Below are positions 32,539 to 41,071 of a DNA stretch of 64,000 nt, piece by piece. The position numbers were made by a program, and so were the translations under genes. The notes beneath the pieces are model-generated. The model saw only the letters and a list, made by a program, of their open reading frames with translations, ran no database searches and had not been told where the DNA came from. How positions within the stretch are numbered: position 1 is the stretch's first letter; every line of letters starts with the position of its first letter. This DNA is from Castellaniella hirudinis (GTDB lineage: Bacteria > Pseudomonadota > Gammaproteobacteria > Burkholderiales > Burkholderiaceae_B), in contig NZ_JBHSDY010000005.1 in NCBI RefSeq assembly GCF_042651965.1, positions 372,001-436,000 on the forward strand, given 5' to 3'.

Positions 32539-33014
32539 TCCGTAAAAACACGATTTGCCTCTGGTACGACGGCGCCGCCCTGGAGGCGGCCCGGTTCTAT
32601 GCCCAGACCTTCCCCGACAGCGCCGTGGGCGACATCGTCCATGCGCCCGGCAACTATCCCTCGGGCAAGGAAGGTGATGTCCTGACCGTCGAGTTCACCG
32701 TCCTGGGCATCCCCTGCCTGGGCTTGAACGGCGGCCCGGTGTTCAGCCACAACGAATCGTTTTCGTTCCAGGTCGCGACCGATGACCAGGCCGAGACCGA
32801 CCGCTTATGGAATGCCATCGTCGACAACGGTGGCCGGGAAAGCGTCTGCGGCTGGTGCAAGGACAAGTGGGGGATTTCTTGGCAGATCACGCCCCGGGTG
32901 TTGTCGGAGGCGCTGAAGCACCCGGACCGCGCGGCGGCGAAACGGGCGTTCGAGGCGATGATGGAGATGGGGAAGATCGATGTGGCGGGGGTGGAGCGGG
33001 CGTTGAGGGGGTAG
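32535..33014 (+). CDS. VOC-family (PhnB/3-demethylubiquinone methyltransferase-like) protein
   Basis: This 159-residue protein matches the PhnB-type glyoxalase fold: MIRKNTICLWYDGAALEAARFYAQTFPDS, LTVEFTVLGIPCLGLNGGP, FSFQVATDD, CGWCKDKWGISWQITP. Members are often annotated as 3-demethylubiquinone-9 3-methyltransferase without proof. The cellular role is unknown. It overlaps the upstream peptidase gene by 4 bp and is the last chromosomal gene before the second accessory insert. Confidence 0.85.
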   Translation: MIRKNTICLWYDGAALEAARFYAQTFPDSAVGDIVHAPGNYPSGKEGDVLTVEFTVLGIPCLGLNGGPVFSHNESFSFQVATDDQAETDRLWNAIVDNGGRESVCGWCKDKWGISWQITPRVLSEALKHPDRAAAKRAFEAMMEMGKIDVAGVERALRG

Positions 33015-33024
33015 GGGGCTGGTG

Positions 33025-33040
33025 TCGGCCAGAAGCGGTC
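33025..33040 (-). repeat. Left copy of the 16-bp motif flanking the second insert
   Basis: On the minus strand this reads GACCGCTTCTGGCCGA; the copy at 36960-36975 is GACTGCTTCTGGCCGA on the plus strand (15 of 16 identical, inverted). A related form occurs inside the palindrome at 34437-34500. Confidence 0.6.
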
Positions 33041-33232
33041 GTTAAGTCACACTACCTCACAGGCAGCTTCAGACTGTGGTAGTGGCCATTGCCAACTCAC
33101 TGGCCATATGCAGAACGCAAGCCGCGTACCATCTGTTGATTCACTTGCGAATGTAGCATCAATGCCTCAACGCGAATCTCGGTACTTCCAATGACTGTCC
33201 TGCGTCGGGAAAGACTTCTATCAATCAACGGT

Positions 33233-34336
33233 TCAATGCGTTACATCAGAGATTTTTTTCTCTTTCACTGCGTTTCGACACAGCAGCGCGACATGGTCGG
33301 CAAATTCATCTGCCAACGGAATGATTCGTTCGAGCCTTTTCTTATGTTCAGAAAATGGGCTGGAAAACATGAAACTGACCATGTTCTCAATCTGGCGGTT
33401 CACGTCAGGAGTTCCGCCGACAACGCTCCTGCCTTCAATTAGACAATGATGAAACCGGAGAGTCTCTGCTAAATCAGCGTCGAATGTTTGACCGAGAAGA
33501 AGGTAGTCCAGCGGCTGCTTGTACTGCCGACTGATATCGCAAATCTGAAGCAGATCAATGTCCCCCAAGCCTTGTAGTATCCCCTTTTTCGTAATGGTGT
33601 TCAGTTTAGCTAACGAAGCCGTAATTTTTCCCGTTCTTATTGGCTGATGGTTGAAAACCCCCTCAGACTGGTCTGCTATATGTCCTTCGATTCGACTTCC
33701 GAAAACCCTTCGGATGTAGAACGGGTCGAAGTACCTAAGCGGCATGTCTTCTGGGATCGCCTTGTCGGCCCAGGCTGCTGCCAGAATCTCACCACCGTGC
33801 CAGGCACGCAGATCACGTTCCCACTCGGACTGCTCGATTTGATTAGCAAAGACCTCCAGATAGTCCGCGTCCGCGTGAACGTCCAGCATCCGCCTGTAAA
33901 GTGTATTCCCGTCGTCGAAGCCAATCATTGCGACAGGGAGTCCACAATAGCGCAGTATCGTTTGCACCTGGATAAATCGGCCGATGGCATTCTCTGGAGA
34001 ACTCGCCGGCTTACGGCCACCGTGCTCATAGAGAGCGACTGGCGATACTGCCAGATAGCTTGGCAAATCGCTCCACTGTGCTACAAATCGGCAGAATGCA
34101 GCGTAAGCCATTGCTCTGGGGCGGCGCCTCTGGTCTTCAAGATGCTTAAAATCCTGCACGATGCTGTTGTCCAGCACTAGAAATATCTTCCGGCTTAGTT
34201 CATATCCAGCTATATATGAATGAAGGAGATGGTGCAGACTCCTATAGAAGATCAAGATTTGCTCTTCAGTCATTCGATTGAGATCGGGTGTGAATTCGAT
34301 CGACAGTTCACCCTTTAATCTTTCTGTATGTGTCAT
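33233..34336 (-). CDS. Hypothetical protein, about 367 residues
   Basis: The frame is open from 34411 to the stop at 33233; I favour ATG 34336 (MTHTERLKGELSIEF). Features: YELSRKIFLVLDNSIVQDF, a hydrophobic strand followed by D-N, which could be the first acidic strand of a PIN-like nuclease, then a mostly helical protein with CGLPVAMIGFDDGNTLYRRMLD. GC content and codon use are lower than in the chromosomal neighbours. I do not recognise the family. A large palindrome separates it from the next gene on the same strand. Confidence 0.6.
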   Translation of the reverse strand: MTHTERLKGELSIEFTPDLNRMTEEQILIFYRSLHHLLHSYIAGYELSRKIFLVLDNSIVQDFKHLEDQRRRPRAMAYAAFCRFVAQWSDLPSYLAVSPVALYEHGGRKPASSPENAIGRFIQVQTILRYCGLPVAMIGFDDGNTLYRRMLDVHADADYLEVFANQIEQSEWERDLRAWHGGEILAAAWADKAIPEDMPLRYFDPFYIRRVFGSRIEGHIADQSEGVFNHQPIRTGKITASLAKLNTITKKGILQGLGDIDLLQICDISRQYKQPLDYLLLGQTFDADLAETLRFHHCLIEGRSVVGGTPDVNRQIENMVSFMFSSPFSEHKKRLERIIPLADEFADHVALLCRNAVKEKKISDVTH

Positions 34337-34436
34337 GGAGCTTGCATGGGAAGTTAAGCTTCCGCTTAGGGCAAAACAAAGATGATATCCGGTTGTCTGC
34401 ACTTGCTGCACAGCAGATCTTCACGAAATTCGGCTG

Positions 34437-34500
34437 ACTGACAGCAAAGGGTCGGAAACCGCCGGTTGCGGCTGACCGCTTCCGACCCGTTGCAGTCAGT
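34437..34500. repeat. 64-bp imperfect palindrome (REP-like)
   Basis: ACTGACAGCAAAGGGTCGG (from 34437) pairs with CCGACCCGTTGCAGTCAGT (to 34500), 19 of 21 bases over the full arms, with an inner GC-rich loop that itself can pair. It lies between two same-strand genes and includes a GACCGCTTCCGACC form of the flanking motif. Confidence 0.65.
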
Positions 34501-34557
34501 GAGCGATCTGCTCGACAAGAGAGCTAAAAATCTAGCGCTAGAAATCAGCGGTACGCT

Positions 34558-35337
34558 TTAGCGGTTACCATGGATCGAACTTTTTATATTAATTTTACGG
34601 GTGATGGTGCCTTCTAGGTTCTCTAGTTTTTTAGCAAGGGCATTAATTTTCTCCTGGTGGCAGCTATTTCCGCCTAATACTTTGGAGCCAAGTTTTAATG
34701 TTGAAAACACTGAAGATAAAGCCATGCACAAAGCACTAGATCGCTCTAATTTAACCTCATCACTATGCATCTCAACAACCTCACTGCCATCCAGCCTATA
34801 TCGCTTTCCGAAGGCCGCTGTTGCCCAATGATGATATTCCGACATGGGGCTATAATAAGTTTCATACAGATATAGATAATGGGAGTCAACAAGATTGGCG
34901 ATTTTCTTTATTGATTTATCGCCATACCAATTCCATTGGTATTCTCCATTTTCTTTTTTGAATAGTTTATCGACCTCCGGTCTCAGTGAGTCTATTATTT
35001 TAACCACATCTTCGGGTATTGGGTCATCGGATTTATCCATGCGCTTAATATCAACAACACAAGAAAATAGTCGCCATCTTCGGCACATTTCTTTATCCTT
35101 TAAAGAATAAGATAAATACAATGAACCTTCGAACATGCTTCTGGCGATCAAGATGACATCGTCTCGATCTTCCAAAAGAACTAAGCTTCCTAGCTGAGTC
35201 AGCTGTCTTTTTAAGAATGATTTACACATAAAATGAAAATCATCCCGCATATCACCCTGTAGCTCAGGGTAGACCTCTTTCCCTAAAATATCAATTTCTT
35301 TAGCAATTTCGTTTAGTTTTTTCAGTAAACCATCCAT
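34558..35337 (-). CDS. DUF5677-like protein
   Basis: This protein of 259 residues is helical and AT-rich. RDDVILIARSMFEGSLYLSYSL and the YYSPMSEYHHWATAAFGKRY region resemble DUF5677 proteins, which are often found in defence or accessory loci and have no known function. I chose ATG 35337, preceded by AGAAGAG; ATG or TTG starts at 35382, 35406 and 35421 are alternatives. Coding density and composition mark it as recently acquired. Confidence 0.55.
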   Translation of the reverse strand: MDGLLKKLNEIAKEIDILGKEVYPELQGDMRDDFHFMCKSFLKRQLTQLGSLVLLEDRDDVILIARSMFEGSLYLSYSLKDKEMCRRWRLFSCVVDIKRMDKSDDPIPEDVVKIIDSLRPEVDKLFKKENGEYQWNWYGDKSIKKIANLVDSHYLYLYETYYSPMSEYHHWATAAFGKRYRLDGSEVVEMHSDEVKLERSSALCMALSSVFSTLKLGSKVLGGNSCHQEKINALAKKLENLEGTITRKINIKSSIHGNR

Positions 35338-35521
35338 CTTACTCTTCTCGTCTCGCCAAAAAAAATTAAATATAATCGACATCGTCGAACAGAGTTTTTT
35401 ATTCATGCTTAGGACAACCAAAAACTATGGGTTAAAGCAATGCCCAGCCTTGGCCGGCAACTCTCATCGGATAGCTAAAATTGATCGGTTGGAGGTGCGG
35501 ATTTTTCTTTTTGTTTTTTTA

Positions 35522-36730
35522 CTAATCCATCTCAGCGATACAATCGAGCCAATGGGTGCAAGTTTTGAGCTTTTTTTCCTCAAACCAAAGAGTGCCAATT
35601 TTCATCCAATCTAAAAATTGGATTGCAGATGCCGACGGTTGCTGTGGCACCAAAACAGCCAAGTGGTGGTCTTTTTCTGGATACAGCTGAAACCAATAGT
35701 TTAGAAGTTGGCCTATCGCCATGCGTAGGTGTGGAAGCTCAATCGAGCTCTTCACCTCGATCAGCAAGTTATCATCGCCGTTGTAGCCGCTCACCATAGC
35801 GTCAAACATACAGTCGTTGATGCCTTCGAAGATGGATAGGCGTTGTCCTAGGGTTTCGTGCAGAGTATTGGTAAGCTGATTGTGGATCTTGCGATGAACG
35901 ATAGTAGTTGCCTCTTTGGCTGCTAAGTAGTCCGCTTCGTCTTTCAAAGTTAGATCGCGCTGGTTGTCGCTACGACTCCGCAATAACTGCTTCGTGGCTT
36001 TTCCCCGAGGTGAGTCAAAAAAATCAGGCAAGTGACGGCCCAACTGGTCCAAATCTGCTGCATCCTTGACACCGCCTTGGCCGTACAACCCCACCATAGC
36101 CTTGTATTTTATGGTGAGATCACTACTTCCCACATCCAGTTTTTCCAGCAATTTACGAACTCCTTCATTCCCGTTGATGATGGGAAACTTCACCTGAGGG
36201 TCAAGCATAAAGAACACGGGAGTAAGGAAGTACTCCGGCCGCATAGTCTGTGTGGGGTGGTTCGCCTTCGGGATGCCAGGTAACTTTTCAATGGCAGAAA
36301 TTAGATCAAGTCGATCTCTAGCATTTTTGGCTTTGAGCGCGGCGCGGTACAGCGGTAGTAGCTTTCCATGGTGAAGATGGATCCATTCCCGGACACTGTT
36401 TCGATAGGCCTTGTAGAAGTTTGTGAACCCAGTGTGTCCAAGAATAAGTCGCCGGACCTGATTGCTACCAAGCTCTTTACTTGCATGCTCGGCTATGGAC
36501 CCAAGCGTTGCATTAGGGCCGTAATCACATCCAAGAAGCTCCCCCAGTGCTGGAATTTTGGTGCTGGTTATGTAGCCGGCGTCCGTTCCGCTGTAACTAT
36601 TGGTTATCCACGACAGCTTGGAGAGTGCGTACAAATGGTTGCTCGTGGGGGAGCGTTTATTGAGTACGTACTGCCCTATGATTCGTGCTAACTGGTTAGT
36701 GTCACGTTGACGGCGGGCCCAAAATTCCAT
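35522..36730 (-). CDS. Protein with C-terminal PD-(D/E)XK-like nuclease residues
   Basis: About 402 residues. The C-terminal third contains D (CMFDAMVSGYNG), then E-V-K (LLIEVKSS), then a helix with QLLNYW, the layout of the restriction-endonuclease-like active site (D310, E325, K327 counted from ATG 36730). The N-terminal two thirds are helical and unassigned. It may be a DNA nuclease of a defence system or selfish locus; there is no methylase beside it. An in-frame GTG lies three codons earlier. A TATATTATG -10-like box is about 40 bases upstream. Confidence 0.6.
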   Translation of the reverse strand: MEFWARRQRDTNQLARIIGQYVLNKRSPTSNHLYALSKLSWITNSYSGTDAGYITSTKIPALGELLGCDYGPNATLGSIAEHASKELGSNQVRRLILGHTGFTNFYKAYRNSVREWIHLHHGKLLPLYRAALKAKNARDRLDLISAIEKLPGIPKANHPTQTMRPEYFLTPVFFMLDPQVKFPIINGNEGVRKLLEKLDVGSSDLTIKYKAMVGLYGQGGVKDAADLDQLGRHLPDFFDSPRGKATKQLLRSRSDNQRDLTLKDEADYLAAKEATTIVHRKIHNQLTNTLHETLGQRLSIFEGINDCMFDAMVSGYNGDDNLLIEVKSSIELPHLRMAIGQLLNYWFQLYPEKDHHLAVLVPQQPSASAIQFLDWMKIGTLWFEEKKLKTCTHWLDCIAEMD

Positions 36731-36739
36731 TTTTCTCAC

Positions 36740-37056
36740 TCTTTATCTGTGTTACATAATATAGACGCATGCGGGTCGTATTGCCTGTGGAGTGACTAAC
36801 ACTTTCAGTTTTGGCCGATCTGCACTTAGGGTGGCTTGGAAAGAAAGTTAGATCCGAAATAACCAGCGGTCTACGCTGGTGAGCCTACTGCAACTGCAAA
36901 ATCAGTTGCTCCGCTAGAACGGGCAGGCGCAAGTAAGTTTTGCAGGATTTCCCTCGAAAGACTGCTTCTGGCCGAAAGCACCCAATCCCCGCCCCGTAAT
37001 AAACACTAACACTACCAGACACTACCAAGCATCAAACCTCGGGGAAACACCCAGCC
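36740..37056. other. Intergenic stretch at the right edge of the second insert
   Basis: These 317 bp hold the likely promoter of the nuclease-like gene, a small hairpin (ACCAGCG-gtcta-CGCTGGT near 36881-36899) and the right motif copy (36960-36975). After it the GC content returns to chromosomal level. No gene seen. Confidence 0.5.
36960..36975 (+). repeat. Right copy of the 16-bp motif flanking the second insert
   Basis: GACTGCTTCTGGCCGA, inverted relative to the left copy at 33025-33040 with one mismatch. Confidence 0.6.
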
Positions 37057-38364
37057 TCACCCCACCTCCACCACATCCCTCCACACCGTCGTATAGCTCG
37101 GCGACCGGTGCGCCTGCCGCATCAGCCACCGCGCATCCGCTTCGTGCAAAGCGCTCGCCACCTGAACCATCCGGCTGCCGAACCGCTGATTCAACTGATC
37201 CACCACCGCCATGGCCCGTCCAGACCGAGCCGCGTCTCCCGACGATTCAAAATCAAACAACTCCCCCTGCGCGGCAATCGGCACCGCCGGTCTGACATCC
37301 AGCAGGCACACCCCTGCCTTGGCGTAGTCGAACCCTGGCCGGAACACCGACCGCAAGCCGCTCAGCGCGGCGCGCAGCAGGGTGGGCGTGCTGTCCGTGG
37401 GTGAATCCAAAGGCACGACTGCGCTGTCGGCATGCCACGGTCCGGTCTTGAAACGGCTGGTGCGGATATAGACCTGCACGGCGGACGCGTGGGAATGTTG
37501 CAGCCGCAGTTTCTCGGCGGCGCGGCTGGTGAACAGGCTGACGGCCTGTTCCAGTTCTGCGAGTTCGCGCACGGGCAGGCCGAAACTGCGGGTGGACATG
37601 ATCTGCTGCTTGGGGGCAGGCGCGTCTTCCCAGTCGAGGGCGGGTTCGCCGCACAGTTCCTGGGCGGTCTTGGCCAGCATGATGGAGTACCGCCGCCGCA
37701 GGACGTGGCGGTCGGCCAGGGCCAGATCGGCGGCGGTGCGGATGCCGGATGATTCCAGACTGGGCGCCAGTTTGCGGCCTACGCCCCAGACGTCCTGGAT
37801 GGGCACGTGGCGGATGGCGCGCATCAGTTCCGCCCGGCCCAGGCCGGACAGGTCGCAGACGCCTTGCAGGCGCGGCAAGGATTTGGCCAGGTGGTTGGCG
37901 AGCTTGGCCAGGGTCTTGGTGGCGCCGATGCCGACGCAGGTGGGGATGCCGACCCAGCGCAGCACGCGGTGGCGGATCTGGGTGCCGATGTCGCGGCCCG
38001 TGCCGGGCAGGCCGGTCAGGTCCAGGAAGGACTCGTCGATGGAATAGATTTCCTGGGCGGGAGAGAACTGGCCGATGACGCGCATCATGCGGTCGCTCAT
38101 GTCGCCGTACAGGGCGAAGTTGGCGGAAATGGCGATCAGTCCCCGGGCCTCCAGGTGCTGGATCTTGAACCAGGGGGCGCCCATGGCGATGCCCAGGGCT
38201 TTGGCTTCCGCCGTGCGGGCGATGGCGCAGCCGTCGTTGTTGGACAGCACGATGACGGGCCTGCCCTCTAGCGAGGGGCGCAGGACCCGTTCGCAGGCGC
38301 AGTAAAAGCTGTTGCCGTCGATCAGCGCGATGCGGGGTGGCGGCCGGCGGGCTTGAGCACCCAT
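37057..38364 (-). CDS. umuC: DNA polymerase V catalytic subunit UmuC
   Basis: This 435-residue Y-family translesion polymerase starts with IALIDGNSFYCACERV, has the catalytic IYSIDESFLDL pair, the GIPTCVGIGATKTLAKLANHLAK palm/HhH section and a C-terminal little-finger domain. It copies damaged DNA together with UmuD'2 during the SOS response. Its 5' end overlaps umuD by 43 bp, and both lie under the LexA box at 38772-38787. Confidence 0.96.
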   Translation of the reverse strand: MGAQARRPPPRIALIDGNSFYCACERVLRPSLEGRPVIVLSNNDGCAIARTAEAKALGIAMGAPWFKIQHLEARGLIAISANFALYGDMSDRMMRVIGQFSPAQEIYSIDESFLDLTGLPGTGRDIGTQIRHRVLRWVGIPTCVGIGATKTLAKLANHLAKSLPRLQGVCDLSGLGRAELMRAIRHVPIQDVWGVGRKLAPSLESSGIRTAADLALADRHVLRRRYSIMLAKTAQELCGEPALDWEDAPAPKQQIMSTRSFGLPVRELAELEQAVSLFTSRAAEKLRLQHSHASAVQVYIRTSRFKTGPWHADSAVVPLDSPTDSTPTLLRAALSGLRSVFRPGFDYAKAGVCLLDVRPAVPIAAQGELFDFESSGDAARSGRAMAVVDQLNQRFGSRMVQVASALHEADARWLMRQAHRSPSYTTVWRDVVEVG

Positions 38365-38759
38365 GTGACGACTCCCCAGATGAGCAGTTCCTGGCCGTGG
38401 CGCGGCACGATGTCCTGGAAGGCGGGATTGGCTGCCTGCAGACGCACTTGACCGTCCTGGCGATGCAGGGTCTTGATGGTGAAATCGCCGTCGACGACGG
38501 CCACCACGATGTCGCCGTGCCGGGCCTCCAGCGCGCGGTCCACGACCAGGGAATCGCCGTCGCTGATGCCGGCGTCACGCATGGATTCGCCCCGGGCGCG
38601 CATGTAGAAGGTGGCTTCGGGGTGCTGGATCAGGACGGTGTTCAGGTCGATCCGCTTCTGCGCGTGGTCCTCGGCCGGGCTGGGAAAGCCGCAGTGCGCC
38701 GGGACCTGGACGTGGCGGCAGACGGCGGGCTGTAGAGAGAGTGGGGCGGGGGCGTCCAT
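38322..38759 (-). CDS. umuD: UmuD, S24-family self-cleaving subunit of DNA polymerase V
   Basis: This 145-residue protein has the cleavage site C23-G24 in AHCGFPSPAEDH, the nucleophile Ser in RARGESMRDAGI (near 60) and the general-base Lys in DGDFTIKTLHR (near 97). RecA-filament-assisted self-cleavage gives UmuD', which activates UmuC. It is the first gene of the umuDC operon with a perfect LexA box just upstream. Confidence 0.96.
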   Translation of the reverse strand: MDAPAPLSLQPAVCRHVQVPAHCGFPSPAEDHAQKRIDLNTVLIQHPEATFYMRARGESMRDAGISDGDSLVVDRALEARHGDIVVAVVDGDFTIKTLHRQDGQVRLQAANPAFQDIVPRHGQELLIWGVVTWVLKPAGRHPASR

Positions 38760-38771
38760 GGCGTAAAATGA

Positions 38772-38787
38772 CTGTATATTTAAACAG
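38772..38787. promoter_or_regulatory. LexA (SOS) box of umuDC
   Basis: CTGTATATTTAAACAG matches the consensus CTGT-N8-ACAG exactly and starts 12 bases before the umuD start codon on the minus strand. It could also affect the divergent phzF-type gene, whose start is 71 bp away. Confidence 0.92.
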
Positions 38788-38857
38788 TATTATATCCATC
38801 CCGTTCTGTCCTGGATTGATGCGAGAATTAAAAATCCTCTCTCTAACTCCCCATATC

Positions 38858-39700
38858 ATGCCGACCTTCGATTTCAAGCAAGTAGACGTTTTTGCCAGCG
38901 AACCCCTGAAGGGCAATCCCCTGGCGGTGGTGATCGCCGCCGACGGGTTGACGGACGAGACGATGGCCGCGTTCGCCCGCTGGACGAACCTGAGCGAGAC
39001 GATCTTTCTCCTGCAACCGACGACGCCGCAGGCGGACTACCGGGTGCGCATCTTCACGCCGGGCAGAGAGCTGCCTTTTGCCGGGCATCCCACGCTGGGC
39101 GCGTGCGCGGTGTGGCTAGGCAGCGGGGGACGGGCGCGCGGCGACATGATCGTCCAGGAATGTCCGGCGGGCCTGATCACCTTGCGCCTCGACGGGTCGC
39201 GGGTGGCGTTCGCCGCGCCGCCGCGGGTGCGCTCCGGCGCGGTCGAATCCGGTCTGCTGCCGCGCCTCGCGGACGGGCTGGGGGTCGGCGCGGATGAAAT
39301 CCTGGAAGCGCAGTGGGTGGACAACGGCCCCGGCTGGCTGGCGGTGCGGTTGGCGTCGCGCCGGCAGGTGCTGGATCTGCGGCCTGATATGGCGGTGCTG
39401 GGCGATCTCAAGGTGGGCGTGGTGGCGCCCTGGGACCCGGCCGTCGATGGCCCGGACGCGCAGTTCGAGGTGCGGGCCTTCGTACCCGGCCTGGGCATTC
39501 CAGAGGACCCGGTCACCGGCAGCCTGAACGCCGGTGTCGCCCAGTGGCTGATCGGCAGCGGCCAGGCGCCCGAATCCTATGTGGCGTCCCAGGGGACGGC
39601 GCTGGGCCGCGCGGGGCGTGTGCACGTCCAGAAATCCGGTTCGGACATCTGGGTGGGCGGCGAGGTCGTCACCTGCATTGCAGGGACGGTGACGCTGTAG
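38858..39700 (+). CDS. PhzF-family epimerase-like protein
   Basis: This 280-residue protein has the PhzF pattern FKQVDVFASEPLKGNPLAVVIAADG, the catalytic Glu in TNLSETIFLL, PFAGHPTLGACAVWL and EDPVTGSLNAGVAQWL. PhzF enzymes are isomerases of the diaminopimelate-epimerase fold. Outside phenazine clusters the substrate is unknown. ATG 38858 gives the family N-terminus; the open frame reaches 38741 but crosses the LexA box and umuD start. Confidence 0.9.
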   Translation: MPTFDFKQVDVFASEPLKGNPLAVVIAADGLTDETMAAFARWTNLSETIFLLQPTTPQADYRVRIFTPGRELPFAGHPTLGACAVWLGSGGRARGDMIVQECPAGLITLRLDGSRVAFAAPPRVRSGAVESGLLPRLADGLGVGADEILEAQWVDNGPGWLAVRLASRRQVLDLRPDMAVLGDLKVGVVAPWDPAVDGPDAQFEVRAFVPGLGIPEDPVTGSLNAGVAQWLIGSGQAPESYVASQGTALGRAGRVHVQKSGSDIWVGGEVVTCIAGTVTL

Positions 39701-40097
39701 CAGTACGGACTGCGCTGCGCCGTTCAGCCCCCGGCGCCAGACGTTTCAACTCGCCCGCGACACCTGCTCCCCAGTCTGGCGGGCCTTCGTCGCGGGCCTT
39801 CAGTTCAAACCTCAACCAGCCCGCGTACCCCGCGCGGCGTTCCCCGGCCGGCCCGTCCGCTTCGATGCGGTCTTAACCCAGGCTTAACGCAGGGCGACAA
39901 AAACTGAGTCGGCAAGATTCAGTCCCTGGCTGATAATCAAAAACACAACGCGACACGGCCCGCCGGGCGGCGCGATCCACCAGGATGCGGCGCCGGAACA
40001 GGCCCGTCATTTCATGCCTCCGGACCGTTCCAGGCACAAGCGACCCTCGGCGCGAGGGTGGGCCGACAGCACGGCGCGGGGGAAGTTTTCCGATTTC
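39701..40097. other. Intergenic region ahead of the catabolic block
   Basis: About 400 bp without a credible gene. It probably holds the promoter of the carbamoylase-hydantoinase operon. I see no clear operator palindrome in it. Confidence 0.5.
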
Positions 40098-41051
40098 ATG
40101 AAGGCAAGTATCGACATGAGTAGCAATCGCACGCTGGGCCTGGCCGTCGCCCAGATGGGGGCCGTGAATCTGGCCGATTCTCGCGAGGCCGTGGTCGGCC
40201 GCTTGATCGAAATGCTGCGCGAGGCAAAGAGCCGCGGCGCGGAACACGTCGTGTTCCCCGAGCTCGCCCTGACCACGTTCTTTCCGCGCTACTGGATCGA
40301 GGACCAGGAGGAACTGGACCGGTTCTATGAAAAGACCATGCCCAATCCGCAGGTCCAGCCGCTGTTCGACGAGGCGCGCAAGCTCGAGATGAGTTTTTAC
40401 CTGGGTTACGCCGAACTCACGCCGGAAGGCCGCCGCTTCAATACCTCGATTCTCGTGAATAAGGCCGGGAACATCGCCGGCAAGTACCGCAAGATCCACC
40501 TGCCGGGGCATTCCGATCACAAGCTCGATGCGCCGTTCCAGCATCTCGAGAAAAAATACTTCGAAGTCGGGGATCTCGGCTTCCGCGTGTTCAACCTGGA
40601 CGAGACGCTCTTTGGCATGTGCCTGTGCAACGACCGGCGCTGGCCCGAAACGTATCGGGTGCTGTCCTTGCAGAGCGCCGAGGTCGTGGTCCTGGGCTAC
40701 AACACGCCGTCGGTCAACATCCACTGGAACGAACCCGTCCACCTGCGCACGTCCACGCACCTGATCTCCATGCAGGCCAGCGCCTACCAGAACGCCGTGT
40801 GGGTCGCGGCGGCGGGCAAGTGCGGCTCCGAAGACGGCTTCCACATGATCGGCAGTTCGGTCATCGTCGCGCCCACCGGCGAGATCGTCGCCCGTGCGAT
40901 CACGGAAGAAGACGAGGTGATCGTGACCAAGGCCGACCTGCAGATTGGCGAGAATTTCCGCCAGCACGTCTTCAATTTCGCCAAGCACCGCAGCCCGGAA
41001 CACTACCGGCTCATCGTCGAGCGCGTCGGCGCCGGCGAACCTCTGGCATGA
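40098..41051 (+). CDS. N-carbamoyl-D-amino acid hydrolase (carbon-nitrogen hydrolase family)
   Basis: This 317-residue nitrilase-superfamily enzyme converts N-carbamoyl-D-amino acids to the D-amino acid, CO2 and ammonia. The triad is Glu55 (VVFPELALTTFF), Lys132 (KYRKIHLPGH) and Cys177 (CLCNDRRWPE). Similarity to D-carbamoylases runs through FNTSILV, FQHLEKKYFEVGDLGF, YNTP and HIFNF-like HVFNFAKHRSPEHYRLI. An in-frame ATG at 40116 gives the usual family N-terminus and is an equally likely start. The stop overlaps an ATG (41048) and the hydantoinase gene follows, so the two form one operon. Confidence 0.9.
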   Translation: MKASIDMSSNRTLGLAVAQMGAVNLADSREAVVGRLIEMLREAKSRGAEHVVFPELALTTFFPRYWIEDQEELDRFYEKTMPNPQVQPLFDEARKLEMSFYLGYAELTPEGRRFNTSILVNKAGNIAGKYRKIHLPGHSDHKLDAPFQHLEKKYFEVGDLGFRVFNLDETLFGMCLCNDRRWPETYRVLSLQSAEVVVLGYNTPSVNIHWNEPVHLRTSTHLISMQASAYQNAVWVAAAGKCGSEDGFHMIGSSVIVAPTGEIVARAITEEDEVIVTKADLQIGENFRQHVFNFAKHRSPEHYRLIVERVGAGEPLA

Positions 41052-41071
41052 AGCACGCGGGAGACACGGAC

